A stretch of DNA of 64,000 bases from Muraenolepis orangiensis (lineage: Eukaryota; Chordata; Actinopteri; Gadiformes; Muraenolepididae): NCBI GenBank assembly GCA_027704905.1, contig CM051001.1:36860390-36924389 (forward strand), given 5' to 3'. The position numbers were made by a program, and so were the translations under genes. Below the pieces are notes generated by a model. It was not told where the DNA came from. It ran no database searches and saw only the letters and a list, made by a program, of their open reading frames with translations. This document shows, piece by piece, positions 22,052-33,137 of the stretch. Every line of letters starts with the position of its first letter. Positions within the stretch are counted from its first letter, which is position 1.

Positions 22052-24275
22052 CTCCTGACAGGCCCAGCTTCAGAGTCATGTGGCTAGTGGCACCGCTTCC
22101 AGAGAGGAGATGCGTGTCCACCAGCGGGTTTCCATCTAGACTCCATCCGTAGCGGAGTGCGTCCCCCTCGGCGGAACAGGACACCCTCTGCTCTCCGCTG
22201 GCCAGACACTCCAAGGACAGGAGGGGAGAGGAGACCGGTGCTAAGGGCAACCAACTGATGAGTTGAGTCTTACAATGTGACAGTAGGATGGACATAAAAC
22301 CATTGGGTCTCATAATATATCACAACCTAGAACGTGTGCAGTAGGAGTGTAAAAAGAAACTTCTCCCTCAGCACTAAAGTAAAGTTAAGTAATAAAGAAC
22401 ATTTTTAAAAGGCCACACAGACATCTCTTTATATCAAATGTTGCCAACATTAATTATATATCAGCACAGGGAGGAGTTTATAAACAACATTCATATAGTA
22501 GGCCTACAGAATTGCATGTGATATTACCAATAATATTGACACTGAGCTTGACAGCCAGCAGTGTTTCTGGAAGTTTATGTCAGATGTCAGTCAGTGTCTA
22601 ATTAATCCATAATGAGGTAAACATGCCGTTTCCCTCAAATGTGTAATCCTGTTGCGCAAGAATGATACCGAAATAGTAATATAGTTACTCACCTTGAACG
22701 GACAAAGAACAAATTCCCATGGCTATTGAAGTTCCATTGTCATTATATATCTCAATGGAATATTCAGCGTCATCTGACCTTTTGATGTCCTTCACAGTAA
22801 ATATTCCAGTGCTCAGTTCAAAGTGTTGGCTGCTGTGTTGGTAGACTCCGTTTTTCTTCAGTATAGTTTGATAGTCTTGTAAGAACGGAGTGACGAGCTG
22901 GACCTCCACAGCTCCTCCAAGAGGTCCGAAGCACTGGGTGACGTTCACGTCCCCATGGGGCCTGGTCGCGTTGCAGAAGACCTTCACACCTGGGCGTTGA
23001 GTAAAACCACGGACATATATCTCTCTCAGACTCACAGATCTCTCTCTCACCAGCACTATAGGGACTCTCTTGTTACTATTACTATAACAAGGGATTGACA
23101 TTTAGAATGAAATATCCGCAGGGGGGCATGTTAAATGTTAAAAAATATTGTATAATTGTTCGATTTGAATGACGTCATTTCCCTTCTTCATTAAACAAAT
23201 AAAATACACTCTTGATAATGTCCGTAATGCTGTTATGTTCTGCTGTAACACACGTGTGATCTCACAGTGTGGAGAAGGCTGATTTATTGAAGTACTGATT
23301 TAGGATATCTAAACAGAATGTACTGAATTAGAATTGACCCCAAATATATAAACTAGTGCTGTCAATAGAGCAACAATATTGAATCGGATTAATCACAAAC
23401 TATTTTTTTAAAGTTTAAAATAAACATTTTCTTGTAGTTTTGTTTTTTGTGGGTGGCAAAACAAATGCAGGTATGGAAGAATGAAATGCTAAAAGCAGTT
23501 AGAGATCAAGATTTGTATTATTTTATTTGTTACTTTTCACTTTAGTTTTTCTAAGCCAAAAGGTCTCAGGGAGAGCTTAGTATTGCCCTTAGCTTAGTGG
23601 CTCCTCCTTCTGCCCATGAGAGGCTTGCTGTCGGACTTTCAGCTCCCTTGTGTTTGCAGGACTGTGTTTGAAATGTCCAACTATTTTACGGCAATTTGCT
23701 AAAGCCCCATCACATCCACAGTCGCGGAGGGAGAGAGCAACGGCCCTCTGTATGATGTGTGCTTTACAGGGCATATGCTCAGAAGAACGTTTATTTGCTA
23801 CCGCCATTATATTGCGAGCGCGATGTTTTAAAGTGAAATGTTCCGCCCAGCGCTCTGCGGTGCGTCTCCTCATCATTCTGTTAGTTTAACGCCTGCCTCT
23901 CAACTCATTCACAGGTGCACATGCGCGCTGGAAATACTGAGGCAGGAGCCGTCTAATCCGGATACTATGATTAGTCTGAGTTTAAAAAAATAGTGCGCGT
24001 TAAAATCTCACATGCGTTAACGCGTTAATTTTGACAGCCCTAATATAAACATATAATATATAATATAAACATACCAACAAAAAAACTTTACTTTTAACCC
24101 TACACATGTTGAAAAACAACTACTTGTTTTTTGTTCCTTTTGTTTAACTCATAGAATGCCATAACTGACAAATTAATGATATTAAACACATTATGACCCA
24201 ATAGAGTAATGTCATAAGAATCTCACCGTCGGTCACTCCAACCAGGAACACAAGCACAGCCGCCCTGTAGAGCAT
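22052..24275 (-). CDS. Gene B: SLAM/CD2-like Ig receptor, 3' part lost in gap
   Basis: Exons on the minus strand: signal peptide 24275-24227, V-like Ig 22989-22693 (297 bases, 99 codons), C2-like Ig from 22240 running into the gap at 22052. Phase-1 introns and splice sites match the other copies. The V domain is the short type shared with gene D (LKKNGVYQHS in place of the longer loop of A and C). An NVT sequon replaces NVP near the N-terminus, adding a possible glycosylation site. What is visible is open, with no stop. The stalk, TM and tail exons should lie in or beyond the gap, but DNA on its far side does not resemble them, so the gap may hide several kilobases, a deletion or a misjoin. 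Confidence 0.75.
23354..24042 (-). mobile_element. hAT-like element in the first intron of gene B
   Basis: Perfect 8-bp TSDs ATATAAAC (23346-23353 and 24043-24050) flank ends reading TAGTGCTGTCAA and the complement of TAGGGCTGTCAA. The empty site is visible in genes A, C and D. On the minus strand (23876-23589) it keeps a piece of hAT transposase with the motif CRKIVGHFKHSPANT, so it is a deletion derivative of a ZBED-type hAT. Confidence 0.85.
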
Positions 24276-24334
24276 TTTGCCTGTGTTGTCTCCGTTGAGT
24301 TCCACTGCTGGAGCCTATATTCACATGAGCCAAG

Positions 24335-24377
24335 AAGAGGAAGTACGCTTAGTTAAAGGTCTGCAATATTCACCACA
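24335..24377 (-). promoter_or_regulatory. Promoter B: PU.1/ETS-like and RUNX-like motifs
   Basis: AAGAGGAAGT (24335-24344) and ACCACA (24372-24377, complement of TGTGGT) lie upstream of the gene B start in the same arrangement as the other copies. The neighbouring CCAAT of A and C is CCAAG here, as in D. Confidence 0.5.
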
Positions 24378-24542
24378 GTTTTACTAAAAGGGCCATTACC
24401 TTTTTAGAATAAGATGTGTTAACAGTACATTTGTTTTTAGTGCAGACTCGGCAATCTTCTAACATGCAATTCAAACTACTATACAAACAAATTAGGACAT
24501 TTCATATTAATTCATATTAACACTGTCATAATATCCATGAAT

Positions 24543-24543
<1 letters not shown>

Positions 24544-24601
<58 letters not shown>
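24544..24601. repeat. (ACT)n microsatellite upstream of gene B
   Basis: About 19 perfect triplets at the position where the other copies carry longer AGT/ACT tracts. The tRNA-like segment is absent here. Confidence 0.95.
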
Positions 24602-24609
24602 AAGTGTAG

Positions 24610-25060
24610 CAATCAAAAAGAGTGTCACAATTGTTATTCACCCTGTCTACACCAGAGGGCAGCATCAACCCTCATTACTTCTCGCCAACCCCATACGCGG
24701 GGTTTGCGGGAGGGAAGGGGCATTGCCCCCCCTAGTGGCTGAAATGAGTTACTAAAGTCTAAAATAGTTCCAATCCAAATATTTCTTGTATATAGATATC
24801 CAAATATTTTAATAGATGTAAGAAAATAAAATGATTCTAACACAAACATCTCAATTATAGTACGTTTTGTTTTAAATCAGTTCATATCCATACTGGTAGT
24901 GAAATGTATTGTGCTGTGTAGGTGCTGTATCACTTAGTTCGGTTTCTCAGCCTGCTTGCTTTGTGGTTTTCACAGGGAAGTTGATGAGAGAGAGCTGCAA
25001 ACAGCGGTGTCTACAAGCCTACTGGAACCTACAAAAGGATTATAAGGAAGGAACACAAGA
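24610..25060 (-). mobile_element. Upstream flank of gene B, then truncated hAT of the 9071-10469 family
   Basis: 24610-24760 matches 1735-1870 inverted, part of the duplicated A/B unit. From about 24700 to 24900 the sequence follows the left part of the hAT at 9071-10469 (GTGGCTGAAAT and the AGTTCCAATCCAAATATTT region). Confidence 0.6.
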
Positions 25061-25165
25061 ACTTTGAGAGACTGCTCATATGAGTCATTTGAGTAAGAGA
25101 TTCTGCTCTGACAACTAAGCTAAACTTTTACCTGTTAAGATTGTGCACGGCACAACAGAAAGTTA

Positions 25166-25440
25166 ATGTTCAGTGGACTTTTTTTCTGTGAAGAACCCAG
25201 AGAGGGTTATTTGGTTATTATTAATTTCACAAATAGTGTTATTTATTTCGTGACTTTTTTCTGTGAAGAACCCAGAGAGGGTTATTTGGTTATTATTTAT
25301 TTCATACATAGTGTTATTTATTTCATTAATAGTGTTATTATTTATTTCCTGACTTTTTTTTCTGTGAAGATCCCGGAAAGGGTTATTAATATTTGGTTAT
25401 GTGTGGCTTTCTGGAAAACAATAAATGTTTACGTTTAGGC
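25166..25440. repeat. Imperfect tandem repeat x3, 80-100-bp unit
   Basis: Three copies begin near 25175, 25250 and 25350, each with CTTTTTTCTGTGAAGA followed by a GGGTTATT stretch. They read open in one frame (25166-25438) by chance. This may be part of a degraded LTR. It is followed by an end-like GTTTGGGGACCCCTG at 25530-25548. Confidence 0.6.
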
Positions 25441-25823
25441 ACCCCTGCGATCGTCACACTTTTTCTGTTACAAACTGACCCCGGCCCCCATCAGAGAAGG
25501 GAAAAGTTATGTGGCCCTCACAGAAAAAAGTTTGGGGACCCCTGCTATACACCCTTGTTCAGCAGCCTGATGGCCTGACTGTGGAAGCTGTCTGTGCGGC
25601 ACTTGATACTGCGGTATCGCCTGCCTGACAGTAAAAGTGAGTACAGTTCGTGGCTGGGGTGGGCATTGTCTTTTATGATGCGTTTGGCCTTGGCCACACA
25701 CCACTTGTGGTATATATCAAGGAGGGAGGGAAGCTCGCCTCCAACGATATACTGGGCCGTCCGCACCACCCTTTGAAGCGTTCTGCAATCGAGTGCAGTG
25801 CAGTTCCCGTACCAGGTGGTGAT

Positions 25824-28800
25824 AATAATAATAATAATACATTTTATTTGTTGGGCGCCTTTCAAGACACCCAAGGACACCTTACAGAGCATGTATGCTA
25901 CAGTCAAATTAAAATTATAAAAATATAAAAAAGTAAAAACAGTGGACTTCACAAAGTGTCCGCAGGGTTTAAAACAAGACAAACAACAGGAAGTAAAATG
26001 AAGAAAGGAAGAAAGATGGTACCGTTCATAAGGGATAAGCCAGTTTAAACAGATGGGTTTTTAGTTGGGTTTTGTAGGTTGTTATAGAATCAGACTGTCG
26101 GATGTGTAGTGGCAGGGAGTTCCAGAGTCTGGGAGCCGAGCAACTGAAAGCTCGAGCACCCATGGTGCTGAGGCGTGAGCTGGGGACGGTGAGAAGTCCA
26201 ACGGAGGAATAGCGGAGGGTGCGGGAGGGGGTGTACTCCTGAAGGAGGTCAGTGATGTAGATGGGGGTTAGATTGTGGAGAGCTTTGTAGGTGAGTAAGA
26301 GGTTTTTATAGTCAATCCGGTAGCGCACAGGAAGCCAGTGTAGTTGAATGAGAACGGAGGTGATGTGGTCAGATGAGTTAGTGCGGGTGATGATCCGGGC
26401 AGCAGAGTTCTGAATTATTTGCAGTCTGTTGAGGAGTTTGATGGGAAGGCCAGTCAGAAGTGCATTGCAGTAATCAATCCGGGACGTGACAAATGAGTGG
26501 ACCAGGATTTCAGTGCTGGATTGGGACAGAGATGAGCGGACTCTAGAGATGTTCCGAAGATGGAAGAAGGCAGTGCGAGTGATGTTTTTAATGTGTGGTA
26601 CAAATGAGAGGGAGCCGTCCAGAATGACACCGAGGCTTTTTACTTGGGAAGAGAATGGTATGGGGAAGCCGTCGATGATGATGTTTGGAGCTGGGTTGTT
26701 TTGTGACTTGGTGAGGGTGGATTTGGAGCCGATGAGCAGGGCCTCAGTTTTGCTAGCGTTGAGCTTGAGGAAATTCCTGCTCATCCAGCTCCTGATGTCC
26801 TCTAGACAGGTGGTGAGGGAGGTGGGGGGCAGGGCAGTGGAGGGTTTGGAGGAAATGTAGACCTGTGTGTCGTCGGCGTAACAGTGAAAGTGAACCCCAT
26901 GGTGACGGAGGATTTTGCCCAGGGGGAGGAGATATGTGATGAATAGGAGTGGACCCAGTACTGACCCCTGGGGGACACCCAGTGCAACAGAACACCCTGA
27001 CTTTTGGTTCCCGAGTTGTACAAACTGTTGTCTGTCAGTGAGGTATGATGTGAACCAGGAGAGTGCAACACCAGTGATCCCAATGCCAGCCAGGCGGTCC
27101 AGGAGTAGTGGGTGGGAAATGGTGTCGAATGCAGCGCTGAGGTCGAGGAGGATGAGGATGGTGAGAAGTCCAGAGTCCGCTGCACGGAGGAGGTCGTCAG
27201 TGATTTTAACCAGAGCCGTTTCAGTGCTGTGTTTTTGGCGGAAACCGGATTGAAAGGGTTCATGGAGGTTATTTATTTCCAGGTGGGACTGAAGCTGTGC
27301 GGCAACCACCCTCTCAAGGGTCTTGGAGATGAAGGGTAGGTTGGAGATGGGCCTGTAGTGGTTCAGATCGGCTGGGTCAGTACCGGGTTTTTTGAGGATG
27401 GGAGTGATTGCAGCCAGTTTGAGGGAGGGGGGTACAATTCCAGAGGTGAGGGATGAGTTAATTATGTCAGTGACCATGGGTGTTATGGCTGGTAGACAAG
27501 CCTTGACCAGGGTGGTGGGAAGAGGATCAAGCTGACAGGTGGTGGTTTTGGCTTTACGGATGAGCTCTGAGATGGTGTATTCCGATGCTGGGGTGAAGTT
27601 GGAGAGGGAGCTGATGAGTTGTTGGCCAGTGGTAACCATCCAGGGTGGATCACTTGAGGAGGTGCATGATGAGGCCAGCTGTAGGTGAATGGTGTTAATT
27701 TTAGAATGAAAAAAATGCAGAAATCGATCTGTGGAGATGTCTGGAGGGCGGGTTTGAGGAGGCTGAAGTAGGTGTCTGACTGTGGAGAAGAGAACTCTGT
27801 TGTTACCAGTGCTGATGAGGTTGGAGTAATAGGAGGATTTGGCATTGGAAAGTGCGTTTTTATAGTGATGAAGGTGATCTGAGTACATTTGGGTGTGAAC
27901 TGAGAGTCCGGTGTTTTTGCACAGCCGCTCCAGTCGGCGGCCTGTGGCTTTGAGCTGACGGAGCTCAGAGGTAAACCAGGGGGCGGAGTGGGTGAATGAA
28001 ACTTTGCGAGTTTTCAAGGGAGCCAGGGCAGTGAGGGAGGAGGAGAGACAGTTATTGTAGTGATTCACCAGGTCAGCAGTGTGGGAGGATGGGGGAGGAT
28101 TGGGGTAGGAGTTAATCAGGGTGGTGAGATCTGTGGGGTTAATATGTTTAATGTTTCTGAAGGTGATGGACCGTTGTTCTTTGGCTTTAGAAAGGGGGGC
28201 ATGGATTTTAAAAATTACAGCTTTATGGTCAGAAATGGGGAACTCTGTGACAGCAAGGTTAGTGGGAGTGATGCCAGTGCAGCAGAGTAAGTCCAGTGTG
28301 TGCCCTTTGTTGTGAGTTGGGAGGTTGACATGCTGTGTGATACCGAGGCAGTCCAGGAGTGAGATGAAATCATTTGCAAAACCATTCGATGGGTCGTCAA
28401 TGTGGATGTTGAAGTCACCCAAGAGGATAACAGTAGGGGACATTGCACATACAGATGTTAGTAGTGATGAAAATTCAGTGAGAAAAACAGCAGAGGGCTT
28501 TGGTGGTCTGTAGATGGAAATAATGATGGTGGGTTTGGAGCCAGAGAGTTGTACAGCTAAGCATTCAAAAGAGGAGTGATGGGGGACAGTGACTGCAGTG
28601 ACTTTAAAGATTTCACGGTACAACACAGCAAGCCCTCCCCCCCTCCCAGTGGCACGGGGTTTACTAATAAAAGCATACCCCGGGGGGACAGCTGCATTCA
28701 GCTGGGAGAAGTCATCAGACTGTTGCCAGGTCTCCGTGAGGCATAAAAAATCAAGCGTTTTGTCCACAATGAAGTCAGAAACCAGCAGGGCCTTATTGGT

Positions 28801-29671
28801 GAGGGACCTTATGTTAAACATACATAGTTTCAGACAGGTAAGTTGTGCATATGTGGATGCTTTAAGCAGAGGGGATAACACACTGTGATTAACAGTACGG
28901 GCGGTGCGAGGGGGGCGTGGCTCAGTGGACCAGAAAGAGTGGATTGTTTTGTTATTGTTGTGGGTTGCGTACTCAAAGTTTCGTCCAGATCCACGGTGAA
29001 TGTATCTTGGTCGTTTGAGAATACCAGGGTGTTGGCGGGGAGCTGGCGGGGTCCTGGAGTAAGACCGGAGACGTAGCAGCTCCGCTGCAGAGTAACGCAG
29101 CAGCAGAGATGCGCTCATGACCGTGAGACACACAGAGCGCTCCATATGAGCAGTTTAAAAAATCCACGTAAGAGATAATAATTTAGTTAATAATTAACTA
29201 AATGAAGACCTGCGTTGTCGAGGCGAGGAGCAGTCGTGTTGGTTGTAGGCGCGGGTTTTCGTGCGAGGCATACGGCGCTGGGGACGGGTTAGCCGGTAGT
29301 GGCTAATTTGTACGGGGCAGCCTCCGTGCTGGCAGCAATCCACAGGCGGAGGTTTTCACCCAGGAGAGCTGGCAGAATGGCAGCGGACACTTCTGAACTG
29401 GTGTGCTTTGCGGGGCGCACCAGAGCAGGCTATCGCTCTCCGGTCAAGAGAGCACAGCACAGAGGAGCCCAAGTAGTCCAGTACAGATGGGCCGTATACC
29501 GGCGAGGCTGGCTTCAAGCTACCGAGTGACAGCACAGTAGCACTAGCGTGTGTACAGACTGTTAAACGGGTTAGAGTCCAGTTGTAAAAGACATTCAGCA
29601 AACACAAAACAGCACAAACAACGGAGGAGGCGCGGCAGCAACTTGCCAGCGGTCCCTCTCACTCGCGGCTC
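25824..29671 (-). mobile_element. Apparently full-length L2-type LINE nested in Rex1
   Basis: The 3' tail is (AAT)n at the left edge. GTGAT occurs on both sides (25819-25823 and 29672-29676), and the intact target can be read at about 4310-4325 in the Rex1-like copy in gene A. About 520 bases of GC-rich 5' leader precede the single long ORF. Nothing in the coding region is broken, so this is a young insertion. Confidence 0.9.
26026..29145 (-). CDS. L2-type LINE ORF: endonuclease and reverse transcriptase
   Basis: A 1039-aa open frame. The N-terminal part is basic. An apurinic-type endonuclease follows (CLTETWQQSDDF, LLGDFNIH, ISDHKAV), then a linker and reverse transcriptase (YRPISNLPFISKTLE, LLDLSAAFDTISH, GVPQGSVLGPLLF, YADDTQVYIS) and the L2-type C-terminus (SRIDYCNALL, LHWLPVRYRIDYK, APRLWNSLPLHIR). 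All core catalytic residues are visible. The start is the first ATG; a downstream start is possible because the first 90 residues are not clearly conserved. It is probably competent for retrotransposition. Confidence 0.92.
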   Translation of the reverse strand: MERSVCLTVMSASLLLRYSAAELLRLRSYSRTPPAPRQHPGILKRPRYIHRGSGRNFEYATHNNNKTIHSFWSTEPRPPRTARTVNHSVLSPLLKASTYAQLTCLKLCMFNIRSLTNKALLVSDFIVDKTLDFLCLTETWQQSDDFSQLNAAVPPGYAFISKPRATGRGGGLAVLYREIFKVTAVTVPHHSSFECLAVQLSGSKPTIIISIYRPPKPSAVFLTEFSSLLTSVCAMSPTVILLGDFNIHIDDPSNGFANDFISLLDCLGITQHVNLPTHNKGHTLDLLCCTGITPTNLAVTEFPISDHKAVIFKIHAPLSKAKEQRSITFRNIKHINPTDLTTLINSYPNPPPSSHTADLVNHYNNCLSSSLTALAPLKTRKVSFTHSAPWFTSELRQLKATGRRLERLCKNTGLSVHTQMYSDHLHHYKNALSNAKSSYYSNLISTGNNRVLFSTVRHLLQPPQTRPPDISTDRFLHFFHSKINTIHLQLASSCTSSSDPPWMVTTGQQLISSLSNFTPASEYTISELIRKAKTTTCQLDPLPTTLVKACLPAITPMVTDIINSSLTSGIVPPSLKLAAITPILKKPGTDPADLNHYRPISNLPFISKTLERVVAAQLQSHLEINNLHEPFQSGFRQKHSTETALVKITDDLLRAADSGLLTILILLDLSAAFDTISHPLLLDRLAGIGITGVALSWFTSYLTDRQQFVQLGNQKSGCSVALGVPQGSVLGPLLFITYLLPLGKILRHHGVHFHCYADDTQVYISSKPSTALPPTSLTTCLEDIRSWMSRNFLKLNASKTEALLIGSKSTLTKSQNNPAPNIIIDGFPIPFSSQVKSLGVILDGSLSFVPHIKNITRTAFFHLRNISRVRSSLSQSSTEILVHSFVTSRIDYCNALLTGLPIKLLNRLQIIQNSAARIITRTNSSDHITSVLIQLHWLPVRYRIDYKNLLLTYKALHNLTPIYITDLLQEYTPSRTLRYSSVGLLTVPSSRLSTMGARAFSCSAPRLWNSLPLHIRQSDSITTYKTQLKTHLFKLAYPL

Positions 29672-30795
29672 GTGATACACCCTGTAAGAACACTCTCAAT
29701 TGTGCCGGTGTAGAATGTTCTCAGGATGCGGAGGCCCATGCTGAATTTCCTCAGAGGCCTGAGGAAATACAGGTGTTGTCGGGCCCTTTTCACCACGTGT
29801 GTGGTGTGCGTGGACCATGTGAGGTCCTTAGAGATGTGCACGCCGAGGAACTTGAAGCGGCTGACCCTCTCTACTGCAACACCGTCGATGGAGATAGCGG
29901 CATGCTCTCCTCTCTGCTTCCTGTAGTCCACGATCAGCTCCTTGGTCTTCTTGACGTTGAGGGCGAGGCTGGCACCACTGCTCCAGTGATCAAACCTCCT
30001 CCCTGTAGGCTGTCTCGTCGTCGCCGGCGATCAGGCTCATCACTGTCGTGTCATCAGCAAACTTGATGATGACGTTGGAGCTGTGCATAGCCATGCAGTC
30101 GTGGGTGTAGAGGGAGTAGAGGAGAGGGCTCAGCATGCATCCCTGGGGGGCTCCCGTGTTGAGGGTCAGTGGCTCTGAGGTGGTGCTGCGCATCCTCACC
30201 ACCTGGCGGCAGTCCGACAGGAGGTCCAGTATCCAGCTGCACGTGGATGGGGGCACGCCTAGACCTCTAAGCTTGGTGCCGAGCTTGGCAGGAACTATTG
30301 TGTTGAACGCTGAGCTGTAGTCCACAAACAGCATTCGCACATAACAGTTCTTTCCCTCAAGGTGGAGGGCCATGGCAACTGCGTCGTCTGTGGATCTGTT
30401 TTGACGATATGCAAATTGCCATGGGTCCAGCGTGGCAGGTAACACGGAGCAAACAAAGTCCTTGACCAACCTCTCGAAGCATTTGCTGACAATCGAGGTG
30501 AGGGCTACAGGTCTATAGTCGTTCAGGCAGGTTACCTTGGGTTGTTTAGGGACAGGCATGATGGTGGACATCTTGAAGACCGCGGGAACAACAGCCTGGG
30601 ACAGGGAGAGGTTGAAGATGTCTGCAAAGACTCCTGCCAACTGGTCTGCGCATGCTCTGAGGACGCGGCCCGGGATGTCGTCGGGGCCTGCCGCCTTACG
30701 GATGTTCAACCGCTTGAAGGTGCGACGCACATCCGCCTCCGAGATGTTCAGCAGGCTGGTCTCCTCAGGCGGTGCTGGCTTCGGCGGGCTGCGGA

Positions 30796-31318
30796 ATATA
30801 TGTAATATATATGTAATATTGCATAAAGTGTCTTATTCCATATCAATAGTTTGGGCTATAAAGTGTTCAACTTCCCGACTAGTTCGTTCAGGAATCATTT
30901 CTCGCAGGTCATCTTAGTTTAACATGATTTATTTCTCATAGAAGCCCGTTAGAGCACGACTCATGCTCAATGCATTGGAGCCCAGTGTCTCTTGGGTTCA
31001 ATGGCACTTCAGAATACGCTTTGTTTCAGTACAGCAAAGCTAGACACAAGTGTGTTTAAGTCATGAAAAAAGCTGCTGCTCATTCTGTGTTATTCACTAG
31101 CAAAATACTGTTTCTATTTGTACATCTGTAAATAGAAATTGTAAATATAGAGTTCTTGAGTTTGTTACTGGCTTTTGTTTCAGTTTAGTAAGAGTCGTTT
31201 CTTTGAAGCAAGGTCAGGGCAACAGGGGGAAGTTGTGTGACTTCTTAGTGGTTTTTGGTTAAATACGATATAGCAATGTCTCAGCTATATAAGCTGATGT
31301 CTTTAGTAACAATTGGAG
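30796..31318. other. No gene; right part belongs to the hAT block
   Basis: 30796-31030 is unassigned AT-rich sequence. 31060-31318 matches 63660-63930 inverted, so it belongs to the repeated hAT block next to it. Confidence 0.45.
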
Positions 31319-31686
31319 CTGCATCAGCAGGTGTAGAGAGGAGCTTCTCCTGCTTCAAACGAGCAAAGTCATACACTGCAACTCAAGGGCCAAAACCGTT
31401 TGAGCAGCCTTGCTCTGCTGGCCAATGAGAGGAAACTGGTCAAGTCTCTGGAACATAATGCCAGTTGGTATGACAGGGTAATAGACCATTTCCTCTATTA
31501 CGCTGTCATAAAAACTGGAATTCTTTTTCAGAGACTTGAAAAAGAAAGTAGGGCAGAATTCACATATAAACAATAACAAATGTATAAGACACATTTTATG
31601 ACATAGGCCTAAACTGAGCTTCCCCCATTTCAAACACCACAAGCTGCCACTGGTAGGTGTGTGTGTGTGTTTGTGTATATATATAT

Positions 31687-31721
<35 letters not shown>

Positions 31722-33137
31722 TGGCGAAGCGTGTCTATCACAACTGGACCTTCTGTAGATCAGGGGTTCCCAAACTTTTCAGCCCGCGACCCGCAAAATA
31801 ACAGTGCTGGAGACTGGAGACCCCCCCACTATCACCGTATGTCGCGATTGCGAACATCGTGAAGTCCAACGGGGGGGGTATGTCGCGATCGCAGTCCAAC
31901 GGGGCGGGGGGGGTATGTCGCGATCGCGAACATCGTGAAGTCCAAGGGGGGGGGGGGGTGGGGGGTAATCGCGATCACGAACATTGTGTGTGTTTTGTTT
32001 CAATGATGATGTCGTGAATCTGTGGGAATCAGAATTCCTTTATTTGTCACTCACGTTATTATTAACAATAATAATAATAATACAAATTATAATAAATAAA
32101 TAAAAAATAATAATAATAAAATAAAAAATAAATAAACCTCATGGGTCACATCAAGAGGATTCTGAAATCATCTCGCGACCCCCCCTCGGGGTCCCGCGAC
32201 CCCCACTTTGGGAACCCCTGCTGTAGACTGCAGTCACTTTATGCCTTATCTCATTTAGGCAGATAAGTTTGTCGCAGCCAATTTCCAAGTGTACCATAGT
32301 TGGTAAAGCAGTGTCCATGTAGTGAAGTAACAGCCCATCATCTTCGCCTTCGCCATTTTGACGTAAAATTCTATGTAGAAACAACGTAGCACTACGCTAG
32401 ATCCCCTCTCGCTCCAGCCAGTATACCTTCTAGCTCCCTATTGAGCTGTGAGGAAATCTGAAAGAATACGCCCATTGGCTACAAATCACTATATGATTGG
32501 TTGATCAAATTATCAATCCAAACGTACGCTCTCATTCAGTCTAAGGGCCAAAGTCATCGGGAATACTTTGGTTGAAGGATATTCTTCCCAGCAACCTAGA
32601 AAAATATCTGATTGGTTGCATTGTTTTTCCAACACAAAACCACTCAAATGCGTCGTGCATGGACCGAGAAAGACAAACAAATCAACGTAACTGTAATATA
32701 ACAGATCAACAACTCAGATACCATTCTCATTTATTCATTTTATTTAAATTTGATAAAATTTGATTAAATTGTATTACATTTTATTAATACAATTAATTCA
32801 ATTTGTTTTGTTTCATCTGAGAGTTCCAGGGTCTTCTCTGAATACCTTGAAGGCCCTGACGCTTCACCACTGATATATATATATACCAGTGGCGAACCGT
32901 GTCTATCACAACTGGACATTCTGTAGCATTCTGTAATAGTACGATTTAAGATATTTTGTTAGGTGAGCGCTAATGACAAGACATATGCCAGAGAAATTTG
33001 GTGATTATTGATCGCGGTTTTGAAACTCTTAGTTACGTTAAGTCTTTTCACGTTAAGCGATGCAAAGAAAGATCAAGTCAAAACTCTCAATTCAAATGCA
33101 CAACAATGCTTAACAAACCCAAGACAGCCATTAACTA
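31319..33137. repeat. hAT-derived block, inverted copy of 1-1718
   Basis: Mirror copy of the start of the window. It carries the hAT C-terminal remnant (31319-31580, +), the nested element 31761-32220, a TA tract (31675-31718) and ends reading CAGTGGCGAAGCGTG (31719) and GCGAACCGTG (32890). With the B upstream flank it shows that genes A and B form an inverted duplication. Confidence 0.85.
31761..32220. mobile_element. Non-autonomous hAT-like element with expanded G-rich repeats
   Basis: Counterpart of 918-1290: TIR CAGGGGTTCCCAAA, TSD CTGTAGAT (31753-31760) against CTGTAGAC (32221-32228). It is 87 bases longer, because a CGATCGCGAACATCGTG unit with G-runs has multiplied at about 31830-31980. 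Confidence 0.75.

Larger units (their letters stand above)
25557..30795 (-). mobile_element. Rex1-like LINE, split by an L2 LINE
   Basis: The 3' end of the coding region lies at 25557-25823 and the upstream part at 29672-30795, with the L2 element between. It is 5'-truncated within the region before RT (the frame starts near RRTFKRLNIRKAAGPDD). The reverse transcriptase motifs (FVDYSSAFNTI, FADDTTV) are present in the 29990-30730 frame, but frameshifts near 29990 and small deletions make it dead. It lacks the ACTTG tail seen in other copies. Confidence 0.88.

Noticed and set aside
20883..22313. Frames of 349-476 codons across the first N run, and 341-362 codons across the second
   Set aside because: Made almost entirely of N; they only show that the gap has no stop codons by construction.
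25166..25438. 90-codon frame with repeated FCEEPREGYLVII
   Set aside because: Translation of a three-copy tandem repeat, probably from a degraded LTR.
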